From positions 1-64,000 of the forward strand of contig WTPW01002188.1 in NCBI GenBank assembly GCA_009809945.1: a stretch of DNA of 64,000 nt. The letters are read 5' to 3'. This DNA comes from Gigaspora margarita. Taxonomy: Eukaryota > Glomeromycota > Glomeromycetes > Diversisporales > Gigasporaceae. Below, piece by piece: positions 22,389-34,140 of this stretch (position 1 is the stretch's first letter; each line of letters begins with the position of its first letter). A model generated the notes under the pieces. It worked only from the letters and a program-made list of their open reading frames with translations, made no database searches and was not told the origin of the DNA. The position numbers were made by a program, and so were the translations under genes.

Positions 22389-22777
22389 CAGTGGAATTCA
22401 TCTAAAGCTATCACCTTTTAATTATAAAAATTTTTAAATATTATAACTCTTTAAAAACCAAAAATATTTAAATTTTTTTTTGATAATTTAATAGCTTATT
22501 GTTTAAATTATTAAACTATATGTATCAATAAATTTTTTTAAATATCTTTTATTTTTAACTATTATATTAATTAAATTTATATATGATTCAAAAATTTTGG
22601 TATATATATATAAAAAAATATAACAAAATTTGAATTTTTAACAAAAATTTAAATGTTATTAATTAATTTCACAATTGTATTAAGGTTTTCTGCATTTTGA
22701 CTGGATAATTAGGTTATACTACAGCTAAAAAATTGATGCCTATATATAAAATATATTGGATTTAGGTGAATTCACTG
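22389..22777. mobile_element. TA-flanked MITE, mariner/pogo type
   Basis: The ends CAGTGGAATTCATCTAAA and TTTAGGTGAATTCACTG are flanked by TA on both sides (22387-22388, 22778-22779). It is 389 bp with an A/T-rich interior and no open frame. Confidence 0.8.
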
Positions 22778-22933
22778 TATGATCAAAATTAGGACAAAAA
22801 AATTTCTAATAAACTTTTGCTTTTAAATTAGAGACAGAATTTTTTAATTAGATTTGAGTTGTTAATAAAATTTTATAACATGTAAAAAGAGTTTCATAAA
22901 CTAAATTTTTAGTTATAAATGTCTTGTATTAAC

Positions 22934-23174
22934 TATAATCCTAGGGTCCATATTATTTGCATATTTGTATAATTTATAATTTGCTGTACACTTAGCAATT
23001 ACTAGAATATAATTAACATAATTTTGTTCTAAACTGATCATTTGACTTTATATCTAAGTCATATAATAGTTCATTATATCAAAATTAGAATGTTTAGGAT
23101 TATGATCTAGTAAATGCCAAATTTGTATCTGGTAAATTACAAATTATATGAATTATGCAGACCCTAGGATTAGG
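22934..23174. mobile_element. TAATCCTAGGGTC inverted-repeat element
   Basis: The arms TAATCCTAGGGTCCATATTA and the complement of TGCAGACCCTAGGATTA pair, with ~60 bp of weaker complementarity inside. It may be nested in a larger inverted repeat (23083-24770, GTTTAGGATTATGATCTxG ends). Confidence 0.55.
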
Positions 23175-24017
23175 GTAAAAAAATTTTGCTGCCCAAATAA
23201 CAAGATCTGCTATTATGCAAGACAAATGTTTATTATCGAAAATTTAGTCAAAACTGTTTTTACATATTATTATACAAATAATATTTTTAAATTTAACCTA
23301 ATTGCAAGATTTTATCCCTAATCTAAAGCACAAAATTTAACTAAAAATTTTTTGTATTTTGACCATTTCAAAAATTACAAGTATGTATGTACATACTTTA
23401 TGTAACTTACTTTAACAACCAATAGTATGTTGGCATATAATTGTTATACCAATACTATAAAAGTTCCAGTATAATAAATTATTGTTACTACATTTGGATC
23501 TATTAATTTTAAAGTATAGATACTATGATAGTTTAGCTAGCATTATTCACATAATTCCAGTATTGGCATTGAACAATAATCAATAAAATTTTATTGAATT
23601 ATTGAACTATCGAAATTTGGACCAATCCAAAAAATTCCAGGACATATTAAAACCATTAGCATTGGATAATGTTCAAAATTTATAATTTATTTATTAGATA
23701 TAGTCCAATTTTAGTTCAATTCCAGTCCAATTTCAATTTATTCAATTTTAATTTTTTTGTATCATATTATATTACAAAAATATATAAAATATTTAAAAAA
23801 TTTTTTCTATATATTATTACTTCAAGCATATTAATATAGTAATATCAATTATAGATAAAAAAAACTACATATTCTTATACTATTTTTTATTTTAGACCAA
23901 ATAGCAAATTCATATAATCAATATACAGTTTGTCAATTTTATATTAAAGCACTAATATTTTGAAGAATCTTGTATATAGCAGTTTATAGTAGTTTTAGAA
24001 ATTCTCAAGACCAATTT

Positions 24018-24165
24018 AGGGCAGTGACAGATATTACATAATATTCTAGGGGGGGTCAAAAAAAATTTTTACATAAGACTAATTATACAATTTGATTGGC
24101 TAATTGGTCTTATGTGGGGGTAGCTCTCTGATAAAATGATATTACATAATATCTGTCATGGCCCT
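24018..24165. mobile_element. 148-bp palindromic MITE
   Basis: The ends AGGGCAGTGACAGATATTAC and ATATCTGTCATGGCCCT pair. Inner ACATAAGACTAATTA / TAATTGGTCTTATGT pairs too. Confidence 0.65.
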
Positions 24166-25134
24166 TATAGTGAGCTATCAACAAAGAAAAGTTAGTAAAA
24201 GATTGAAGAATCATGAAAGAACAAAAAAAAAATTTTATGTACCTTAGCTTGTTTTTTTTTATAACAAAGAAATTTAAATCTTAATATTGAAGAAAAAACA
24301 ATTAAATTATAAATATGATTAATTTGAATTCAAATCTCAGTATCATACAAAATTTTGTATTGCTAATTTTTGTCCAATAAAATTAACCACATAATTAAAA
24401 TTTAATTGGCTAATTTTAATGAACCTTGATCCCCTGGTTCAAATTTTTATTGGAATATTTTGGACCAGTTCAAATGTTCCAATTCCAATTGGATAAATAT
24501 TCCAATTCCAATAAATGCCAACACTACATGATCCTACTCGGAATTAGCTAACATTAGAGCATGATATAGGCTAACTTGATACCATATTCTATATAATTTA
24601 ATCTGTGTAATGTCAATTGGCCAATAGAAATTTCTTTATATGAGAAAATAGATCAATTATGCAAAATTATATGAATTTCTTTAAATTATGCAGAATCGCA
24701 TATTTTATGTACTATAAGGTGAATTATATAGATATTATCCCAGATCATAATCCTAAACACTCTAATAGAAATCTAGTTCTTGGCTGATAAAAAAGAGTTT
24801 GGATATGGTATAAAGAAATTTAATATTTTGGTTTGGTACAACTAGCTTAAGCTATTGTAGAAAAATCTGTTTTGCCAAATCAGATTTACTATAATTCAAT
24901 TTTAGTATAAGCAGGTTTGGTATAGAGAAAGTTGACTATATTTAATTAGAATTTTTAATTTTAATATTTATTTTATTAAATTAGAATTTAGAGTAGTTTT
25001 GCAAGTACCAAGTATAATATCATAAAAATATAGTATAGATATATGAGACTATATTTTAATAGTATTATATTTAGTATTTCAAAACTCTAATTTAGAGATG
25101 GAGTTAATAATAAAAAAAATATAAAAAAATGTGT

Positions 25135-25455
25135 TTATAACCGGCAGTGATAGTCACCGGAGCATGCTTGACCAATTAGATTGTGTAATGTTATGATCAA
25201 AACAAAACAAAGCGTCAAAACTTACTATCGTTAGGATCGGGGTTAGAGTCTTAGTTAGGGTTCGGGTAAAGCTTAATATATAGTAAAATTTTGCAAGAAA
25301 TTTTTTTTTCACATAAAATAAAGTATGTTCATAGACAAAATTTTAAGTTAGAAGTGATTTTTCAAAAAAATCAAAGTTTTTGTATTTTTCACATTATACA
25401 TGATCCTTTGATCTAATTGGTCGATCACACTCTGGTGATTGTCACTGCCGGTGAC
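25135..25455. mobile_element. CCGGCAGTGA TIR element with shared core
   Basis: The ends CCGGCAGTGATAGTCACCGG and CTGGTGATTGTCACTGCCGG are inverted. The interior GTTAGGATCGGGGTTAGAG ... ATAGTAAAATTTTGCAAGAA ... GTTCATAGACAAAATTTTAA is the same module found in 25846-26112 (reversed) and 27766-27895. Confidence 0.75.
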
Positions 25456-25845
25456 AAATAGATTCACCCAAAAAATATATGTAAATTTTAATAGATTTTG
25501 TAAAGATTTCAAAGCTAATTTTATTAATAGCAATGATATTTATTAATTAAAATATACTTTAGTATTTAAAATAAGATATTTAATTTTTAATTTAATTAAA
25601 AAAATTTTTTTATTTGGCAATTATACTACAACTTTATTTAACTATAACATTACAACTATTAGTAAACTAATAATTATCTTATAAAATATAGTTTTTAGCT
25701 AGTAATATTTAAAGTATAACTTATACATGCCACTAAAATTGATTTTTGAACAATGCCTATTTTAGATTTTCAAAAATAAATTAAAATTTTTTATAAAAAA
25801 AAGTAAATAAAATTTATATATTTATATTTTTTATAATTTTATCTA

Positions 25846-26112
25846 GAGAATTTCTATTTGTACACTAGTGTGTACACACAGGTATATATAATAACTCAAA
25901 AATTTGTTTATGAAACCACTTCTCAGGTTCTAACAAAAAATATTTCTTGCAAAATTTTAACATAAACTATAACTCTATTCAATTCAAAAGCTAATTCTTA
26001 CCCTAATCTTAAATTAGGTTTAATTTTTGGGTTATAATTTATAGATTATAAATTTGTAAATCAAATCAATTAATATCTGTGTGTACACACTAGTGTATAA
26101 TAAGAAATTCTC
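25846..26112. mobile_element. MITE with 9-bp target duplication (Mutator-like)
   Basis: The ends GAGAATTTCTATTTGTACAC and GTATAATAAGAAATTCTC are inverted, followed by a perfect TACACTAGTGTGTACACACAG-type block on each side. Flanks TTTTATCTA (25837-25845, 26113-26121) are identical, giving a 9-bp duplication (8 bp if A/T is counted in the TIR). The interior core is the reverse complement of the cores at 25244 and 27766. Confidence 0.8.
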
Positions 26113-26297
26113 TTTTATCTATTTAAAAAAACAATTATTATAAAATGCACTTATAGTGTTTTACCACCATAGGTAAGGGGGTGCCAGAAATCACCTGATT
26201 TCCATTTACTATATGGCCTACCCCCCTCCCCCTACCTGACTGGTTTAATAGCCAATCAAATTTCGTATATATTAAATTATTATTAAAAATATTTATA

Positions 26298-26448
26298 AAC
26301 TTTAATAGTTAATAACTTTTGATCTGCTGGTCCAATTTAGATGATTTAACTACCAAAATGATCCTCTCTTTGAGAGGATCATTTTGGAAGCTGAATTATC
26401 TAAATTGGACCAGTAGATCAAATGTTATTTACTATTAAATATTATATA
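26298..26448. repeat. 151-bp hairpin within the nested foldback
   Basis: AATAGTTAATAACTTTTGAT and its complement at 26420-26445 pair, with GATCCTCTCTTTGAGAGGAT as the stem tip. Confidence 0.7.
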
Positions 26449-26989
26449 TAATATAATAAATAACTTTTGATCCACTGGTCTGATTTGGATGATTTAACTA
26501 CTAAAATGATCCTTGCAAAGAGAGAATTCTAACAAGCCCAAAACTACAAGAATCTAATCACAGGATCATAAGATCGATATAAATTTGTATATTATTACTA
26601 CATATATAGTAGGGGTCTTAGCTAGATCAGGTCTGACCCAGATCAGATTATATACAATGATCGCAAGTAGTCACTACATAGTGAAGTCCAAATTTTTGCT
26701 TAAGTAAACTTGTTTTAAAGATCAAAATACATATACTCTGAAATTTTCATCTGAATTGAAGAAATTTTTACTATTTAATTTTAAGTTTTACGTTCGTCGA
26801 ACATATTTTTTAAAAAGATTCTAATTTTTTGTATTGAAAGTAAAAAGTAAAAGCAAATAATAAAAATTTCACCAATTTGCATAAAAATTTCAGAGTATAT
26901 GCAATTTGATTTTCCAAACAAGTTTACTTAAGCGAGTTTTATCAATTTATATAGTAAAATTTAGACTTTACTATGTAGTGAAAATTATT

Positions 26990-27170
26990 AACCCGGGTTC
27001 AACCCGAGTTAGATTAAGTTGGATCAGATCCGGTCAGGTTTGACATAAGGCAGGTCAGACCCAGGTCGGGTTTGACATGAGGCGGGTCAGACCCGAATCG
27101 GCTTTGATATAAGGCGGGTCAGACCCAGGTCAGGTTTTGATCCAAGTGGGTCTGACCCGGCTACATATAA
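26990..27170. repeat. GGGTCAGACCC tandem array (~35-bp unit)
   Basis: Four to five units of GGTTTGACATAAGGCGGGTC-AGACCCAGGTC. Each carries a self-complementary GGGTCxGACCC. It is unusually GC-rich against its surroundings. Confidence 0.8.
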
Positions 27171-27765
27171 AAGTCTAAATTTTACTAAGTAAACCTCAAA
27201 GGTGCTATTAAGTAAACTTGTTTAACTCATCAAAATACATATATAGTAAAAATTTGGTGTCATTTAGACAACTTTTTATTAGTACGTTTTTCAATTTTTT
27301 CAAAAAACTCAATGTTTCAAAAATAAGCTACCCCACGTTTTTTGTGTAATTTTTTGGCCAAAAAAGGTAGCTTATTTTCAGATACATACGGTAATAAATA
27401 CTATATATGTAGTAATAATATACAAATCTACATCAATCTTATAATCCTGTGATTGGATTCTTGTGATTTTGAACTTGTTATAATCCTCTCTTTGAGAGGA
27501 TCATTTTGGTAATTAAATCATTCAAATTGGACCAGTAAATCAAAAGTTATTAACTAATAAAAATTTTATATATAGTATTTTTAAATATATATTACATAAA
27601 TAATATATTGTATTAACCAATTAGAATAAAGGATATATAGTAACCTGACTAAGCCAGTGACCCCCTCCCCCCTAAGAAATCAGGTGCCCCCTAAATTAGA
27701 TTTGCAAATCTGTGTAACAAAAATAAAAAAATAAATTTTTATAAAACAAAAAATAAATTTTAATT

Positions 27766-27895
27766 ACTTTAGGATTAGGGTGAGGCCTGGGATTTTATTG
27801 GAGCATTAGTATATACAAAATTTAGCAAGAAATTTTTTTTATTAGAGCCCCAAAGGTGGTTTCATAAGCAAATTTTGAGATATGAATGTTTTTTT
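27766..27895 (+). repeat. Third copy of the shared MITE core
   Basis: AGGATTAGGGTGAGGCCTGG ... AGCAAGAAATTTTTTTTATT ... GGTGGTTTCATAAGCAAATT follows the same order as 25244-25400. Confidence 0.6.
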
Positions 27896-28575
27896 AAAAA
27901 AATAAACAAAAAAACAAAATTTTATGTTATACCTGATCTTAAATTTTGATTGGCTATTCTAATAGTTTGTGTAATATAGTGTAAAACACTATAGGTGTGT
28001 TTTAGTAAAACTTTAAAAAAATATCAAAAAATTTTGGGTTTTAAATAAAATAAATCAAAAATAATTTTTTAAAAAAATTTTAATTTTGGGTTCCAAACTC
28101 AAAATAATTTTGTTACTATATATAGTATAATTCATTTAATTGTCTGAAAATATTTATATAACTTGCTATGGCAAACTTTTCTTATTGTAACCTATTATCT
28201 TAATAGACTTAGAGTATCTAAATTACTAACTGGAATTGCTACTTATCATAACTTGCTACTTTTCAAACCTTTTTTTAGTTTCTTGAGTAAAAGAATTCTA
28301 CAAGAATAAAAACCAAACTAATGTTAAAAATAAAAAAAAATTTAATAAATAAAAAAAAATTACACTATCTAAATAAATAACCAAAGTATTAAAAAGTAAA
28401 TATAAAATGACAAAAAAAAAAAACCAAAAAGCAAATAAAAAACTATATAATTCAATTTTGATAATCAACTTTTGCATATAACAAATGATTAACTAATCAA
28501 ATTATGAATTTTGATCGACTTAACAAAATAAATAAATAAATATTAGATATATATATATATATAATAAAAAATGAA

Positions 28576-29035
28576 TGTTTAAACTAGAGATTGTACTCGA
28601 GTCGGGTATTACCCGAGTTACCCATGGTTAACCAGTTAACTGAGTAATGTCCAGAGCTACCCGAGTAGATTCACTTGAGTAATACCCGAGTAGATTCACC
28701 CAAGTAATACCTGGGTAGATATACCTGAGTAATACCAAGTAGGAAGATCAAAATAATGCCTGGGTAATCAAATATTAATAATGAATGGTAACTAATAAAT
28801 ATAATCAAACACAAGGCTTTTTATATGCCATAACGAACAGATTATATAATAGAAAAATGTAAAATTTGATTGGCTACAATAATTCATGTAACCAATCACA
28901 TGGCAGCTTACTCGGGTAAAACAAGTAAGATTTTATACCTGGGTATATCTATTAATTACCCGAGTAACCCATGGGTTTACTTGTCGGTTAACCAAGTAAT
29001 GTTTTTTTGGCCAAGTACAATTACTAGTTTAAACA
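28576..29035. mobile_element. 460-bp TIR element with ACCCGAGTA repeats
   Basis: The ends TGTTTAAACTAGAGATTGTA and TACAATTACTAGTTTAAACA are inverted. The left interior is a tandem run of ACCCGAGTAGATTCACxC-type units (28650-28740). The right interior has the complementary GTTACTCGGGTAAT forms. Confidence 0.75.
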
Positions 29036-29524
29036 TATATTTAATACTAATAGAAGGTAGTTTTGTTTTATATATAATCTTTAATTGGTAGATCATACAT
29101 CAGCGAATTATATATATATAATCTTACGTAAGATATTACGGCCTGTAATATGACAAAAATCTTATGATCAACACGGCATATTACGTAATATATTACATCA
29201 TATTACGGTAATATTACGGTTATTATTTCGAAATATTTTGAAATATATTGCAAATAAAAAAAATGCAAAATTACCTCCACTACAGAGGTCGCGTACTTAT
29301 GCAGATCAATAAACTAATGCGCACAGGAGGTAATATTTTGATATTTTCGCATTGTTTCGCAATATTTTGCAAATTTTCGCAAATTTTCAAAAATTTTTAA
29401 AAATAATTAAACGATATACAAATTCACATAATCACACTTTTTTACAGGTTTTCACAATATTTCGCACGGTTTTGCAATTTAATATAAAATTTTATATTTT
29501 TTTATTTATTATTATATTTTAATT

Positions 29525-30210
29525 ATCCCTTAAACCGTCCAGCGGGCAAATTTGCTCGCTAGAATTTTTTTTACATGTTTTTTTAAAATTACTAAAAATT
29601 TTATTAAGGATATGTCCCCCTATTACTAAGCTAAAATAAAAATTTAGCATATTGTTAATTTATATCTATTAAAATTTTAATTATATATATATTTAAATAT
29701 AAAAGAAAAATTGGCTCAAATATAGCCAATTCTTTACTTTTACTATAAAATTTTTTCAAAAATTTTTAAAAATTTTCAAATTTTTATATGTTCCCGAAGA
29801 GAAAAAATTTTTTCTCTATTAATAAAAGTTAAAATTTTAATTATAAAATAATAAAAACTTTTATAATAAAAGTTGTTTATAATAACTTAATCTATAATTT
29901 GTATCAAAATTATTGGGAACATATTCTTAGAATTTTAAAAAGTTTGTCAATGGTCAAAAATAAAATCTCTAAAAATCAAAGATTTTTAAAAATTTCAAAT
30001 TTTTTTAGCTTATAGTCAATTTAAATTTTTTCTGTAGAAATATAAAAATTAAAATCATTAAAATATAATCTATATTCATAGTTATTATTTAAAAAAAAAA
30101 ATTTTAAAATAACTTGATTTTTAATAAAAATAAATCAGAACCAAATTTTAAAAACTCATTAAAAATTCTAGCAGGCAAATTTGCCCGCTAAAACGGATGG
30201 TTTAAGGGAT
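29525..30210. mobile_element. 686-bp TIR element in copy C
   Basis: The ends ATCCCTTAAACCGTCCAG and (reverse complement of the right end) ATCCCTTAAACCATCCG are followed by GCGGGCAAATTTGCxCGCTA, itself a palindrome, on both sides. The interior is AT-rich and non-coding. Confidence 0.8.
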
Positions 30211-30286
30211 ATTTAAAAATTTTTAAACAATATTACATATTTTATTATATATTATATTTTAAATATTATACATTCTTTACAGTATT

Positions 30287-30800
30287 TTTTTTTTTTTTAC
30301 AGCAATCCTGCCCCAATGTCTTAAAGGAACGTATATATCTATATACTAAGGTTCCCAACTAATGCTGTCGACCCCTCCTTTTTCTGCACTTGAAGCTCAC
30401 CCGGCTGCTCTATGGTGCCCAAATCCAACTGCCGCAGTCACCGTTTTCCTCTTCTCGGGCCTTCAACTCACTGAAGCTATTCCCTCAGATCACCAGATGG
30501 TGGTTGCTAACCTGCGTCACGAGTTCATATAGTATCTTTATCAGACTTAGGCCTCGCATTACGTCTCGTGACTTCAGTTATTCCAAATCGGGTTCTAACT
30601 CATTTCATTTCACCGCCACAGATTTGATAACAGTAACTGCCCAATTAAGTCCATCGTATGACATCCTGGGTCCCTGGTTCCCACGGTGTTTCAGTTCACT
30701 AATCAGCTAGTTTTTTCCATTTCGCCTCTAGGGGGATTTGAACCGGCAACCTTCGATTTGTAACCTGGGAGCATAACCGCTATGCTATTGACCCACAGGT
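30287..30800 (-). mobile_element. tRNA-derived SINE with 16-bp target duplication
   Basis: The minus strand begins at ~30800 with a tRNA-like head. Box A TAGCATAGCGGTT is at 30787-30775 and box B GGTTCAAATCC at 30744-30734, the internal RNA polymerase III promoter. A ~390-nt body richer in GC follows, and the 3' end is an A-run (the T-run at 30284-30298 on plus). CATTCTTTACAGTATT flanks both sides (30271-30286, 30801-30816), the signature of LINE-assisted retroposition. The body has no match I can name. Confidence 0.88.
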
Positions 30801-31545
30801 CATTCTTTACAGTATTATTTTTACATTATTACATATTATTTTAAATACTTTNGCACTTCGTCGCATCTAATTCTATTACTATATATTATATATAAAAAAC
30901 TAGCCCTATACACTTATTTTCGCTCACCCCATAGTTAGCTATTATCTTTGCTTCTTTGTTTTCTATCGTCTTCGCTTTGACTACTTCTTTTGTTTTGGCT
31001 ATAACGACGTTTTGCTCTCTTTTTCTAAATACTTCAAAGAAGTGAAAAAATAAAAAAATATTTCTCAGAAGGGAAAACAAACAAAAAACAAAAATGTAAA
31101 AAAGCTAAATAAAAAAAATAAATGAAGCCCCCAAATTTTCTATTTTTTTAAGTTTATATTCTTGCAATTTTGAAATTGTCGAAGGTTTTCTCAAAGTGTC
31201 GAAATAAATAAAAAAAATAAAAATTAAAGAAATAANTAAAAGAAAACAANCAAAAAAAATNAAATGTAAGCAAACTGAATAAAAAAAATAAAACCCCAAA
31301 TCTCTATTTTTCTAAAGTAGAGTTCGTGACAACATTGCCGAATTCAAGTTGTATGTATTCTTGCAAAGTGCCAGAAAAGTCTGGGTTTGCTTGCAAAGTG
31401 TCGAAAAAGCCTAGGTTATTTTTCTCACAAAGTGCCAGAATAAAATAAATTAATAAAAAAAATAAAAAAAAACAAAAACAAAAAGAACAAAAACGTCAAA
31501 CGAAAAAAAAATGAAGCACTAACTAAACCTTTATTTCTTTAAAGA

Positions 31546-32362
31546 NNNNNNNNNNNNNNNNNNNNNNNNNNNNNNNNNNNNNNNNNNNNNNNNNNNNNNN
31601 NNNNNNNNNNNNNNNNNNNNNNNNNNNNNNNNNNNNNNNNNNNNNNNNNNNNNNNNNNNNNNNNNNNNNNNNNNNNNNNNNNNNNNNNNNNNNNNNNNNN
31701 NNNNNNNNNNNNNNNNNNNNNNNNNNNNNNNNNNNNNNNNNNNNNNNNNNNNNNNNNNNNNNNNNNNNNNNNNNNNNNNNNNNNNNNNNNNNNNNNNNNN
31801 NNNNNNNNNNNNNNNNNNNNNNNNNNNNNNNNNNNNNNNNNNNNNNNNNNNNNNNNNNNNNNNNNNNNNNNNNNNNNNNNNNNNNNNNNNNNNNNNNNNN
31901 NNNNNNNNNNNNNNNNNNNNNNNNNNNNNNNNNNNNNNNNNNNNNNNNNNNNNNNNNNNNNNNNNNNNNNNNNNNNNNNNNNNNNNNNNNNNNNNNNNNN
32001 NNNNNNNNNNNNNNNNNNNNNNNNNNNNNNNNNNNNNNNNNNNNNNNNNNNNNNNNNNNNNNNNNNNNNNNNNNNNNNNNNNNNNNNNNNNNNNNNNNNN
32101 NNNNNNNNNNNNNNNNNNNNNNNNNNNNNNNNNNNNNNNNNNNNNNNNNNNNNNNNNNNNNNNNNNNNNNNNNNNNNNNNNNNNNNNNNNNNNNNNNNNN
32201 NNNNNNNNNNNNNNNNNNNNNNNNNNNNNNNNNNNNNNNNNNNNNNNNNNNNNNNNNNNNNNNNNNNNNNNNNNNNNNNNNNNNNNNNNNNNNNNNNNNN
32301 NNNNNNNNNNNNNNNNNNNNNNNNNNNNNNNNNNNNNNNNNNNNNNNNNNNNNNNNNNNNNN
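31546..32362. other. Assembly gap (817 N)
   Basis: Gap in the repeat centre of copy C. Single N at 30852, 31236, 31250 and 31261 also mark low-quality bases. Confidence 0.99.
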
Positions 32363-32726
32363 TTTTTATCTGGCAAATTTTTATAATTGTTAAAGATCTT
32401 TTAATTGTTTAATAAAAAAATAGAAGATCTAATTATAAACAAAAGATCTAATCTGATCTTTTTGTAGTACAGAATTTGAACATTATTGAACTATTTCAAA
32501 CTATTTCAAACTACAGATTTACTGATCCAGCTTGGTTTCCTAGTCCTAAAATATTTTGAAAGGGGTTCAAAATATTTCGTAATATATTTCGAAATATTTC
32601 GAAATATATTACAAAATATTTCGAAAATTTGATATTTCGAAATATTTCGAAATATATTACGTAATATTTTGCTTATATTACGGTTCGTAAGACCTTACGT
32701 AAGATTACGCTATTATAAATTTGCTG

Positions 32727-34140
32727 ATATAGTTAAAGGGAACAAAAAATAATAAACCTTATATTAAACAAAATTGAAAATTCATATGTTTTTTTAATAG
32801 TGTAGAAATCTGGCTTGCTTATATATAAAAGTATTTTTTTTATTAAATAACTCTTTTATGTTGCTTAATTAAAAGTTGTAGAGCTAATTTTAGTTACTAT
32901 AGAGTTTTTCTTAAGAATTGAAGCACATGAAGGTAACTAGTCACATGCCTGCCGATTTTTACTATGAAATTTGTTCCCTTTAACTGCGGACTACTAATTA
33001 ATATATAAACCAATATTAATTCAATTTATAAAACTTAACAGTTAATATTAAATTCAGAAATAATGCATTTGTCATGCCCTGTGACATTAAATTTTTTCAT
33101 GGGCACTTTGAATATAAAAAAAAAAAACAAAAAACAAATTAAATTAGTAAATGAAAAAAAAATTTTATAATAAAGCAAGGTCTCACCTTTAATATTTAAA
33201 AAAAAAATTTTATAATTAAATTACAGGTATAACAACTAGTATAATGCTAAATAAAGAATTGTAAATTTTTTAAATATTCTAAACTATAGAATTAAAAGCT
33301 TAAAAGTATTATAAAGTATAAAATAATAATCTTATTTAATAGCTACTTAAATTAAGTTTGTACTCCTATTAATGTATTAAATATTAGAAATTTTTAAAAA
33401 TATTTTTATTCTTATAACTTAAATACCAAAAATATAAATTTTAACTATAAACAAACAAATAAAATAAAAAATTTTAAAAAAGGGTTAACTTTAAATTTGA
33501 ATTAAAGTTTAAAAAGAGTATAGATAAATTTCGGTAGAATTTATATTTTAGCATTATCTATTATTCGTAACAATTAATAAATTATCTTTATTTAGAAATT
33601 TTAGATATAATTGAAATAATTCAAAAATATCCCACGGATTAGTATTTAGATTATTAAAGTCAAACAACATGTATATAATTGTAGATCAAAAAAAAAAAAA
33701 AAAAACTCTATTCGTAAGACTAGATACACACTTTTTATTGAAATGCAAATATCATCATGTTACAATATTCTGCGATCCGGTTAAGAAGCAAATTGGCAAA
33801 GTTCTTTAATAATAAAACTAAAAATTTCAATTTACAATTATTATAAATAAACGCATTATTATTTATAAAATAAAAATATAATACATAGAATTTGCATTGC
33901 ATTATTATTATAAAATTCAATGTAGAGTAGCACAGAAAATGTAACGCACATATTAAACTTCATAATTCGCGTAGCATAATGATTCATTACAAAAATAGCT
34001 AGCTAATAAATAATTTGAATAAAGATATTAATTTCAATCTCTACCTAAAAAATTGTTAAAATTATTACAAATTTGTTGATTTTAATCAAAATAACTATCA
34101 AAAAGAGAAAAAAAACGAAAAGGGAATATAAAATTTTTAT
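32727..34140. other. Intergenic, downstream of the ABC transporter
   Basis: AT-rich sequence with no supported gene. A 19-A run lies at ~33689-33706. The last few hundred bases should include the 3' UTR of the minus-strand transporter gene; no confident polyadenylation site could be picked. Confidence 0.5.

Larger units (their letters stand above)
26143..28003. mobile_element. 1.86-kb nested foldback
   Basis: The outer ends TGCACTTATAGTGTTTTAC and GTAAAACACTATAGGTGTG are inverted. Next inside, GGGGGTGCCAGAAATCACCT pairs with AGAAATCAGGTGCCCCCT. Then TTATxAACTTTTGATCxxCTGG pairs at 26315/27540, and TCCTCTCTTTGAGAGGA pairs locally. A further inverted pair (26697-26800 and 26860-26935) lies inside that. 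It holds a CAGACCC tandem array and one copy of the shared MITE core, so several insertion events are stacked. Confidence 0.7.
29101..32726. mobile_element. 4-kb family TIR element, copy C
   Basis: The ends CAGCGAATTATATATATA and TATTATAAATTTGCTG are followed inside by TAATCTTACGTAAGATATTACGG and its inverted partner. The left subterminal ATTACGTAATATATTAC block is nearly the same as in copy A. It carries an inserted 686-bp TIR element (29525-30210), a SINE (30287-30800) and an 817-N gap. Confidence 0.75.

Noticed and set aside
30720..30800. Functional tRNA gene on the minus strand
   Set aside because: A and B boxes are present, but acceptor-stem pairing is not evident. The sequence continues into a 390-nt body with an A-tail and target duplication, so it is a SINE head.
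31531..32376. 281-codon open frame across 31531-32376
   Set aside because: Almost entirely N gap.
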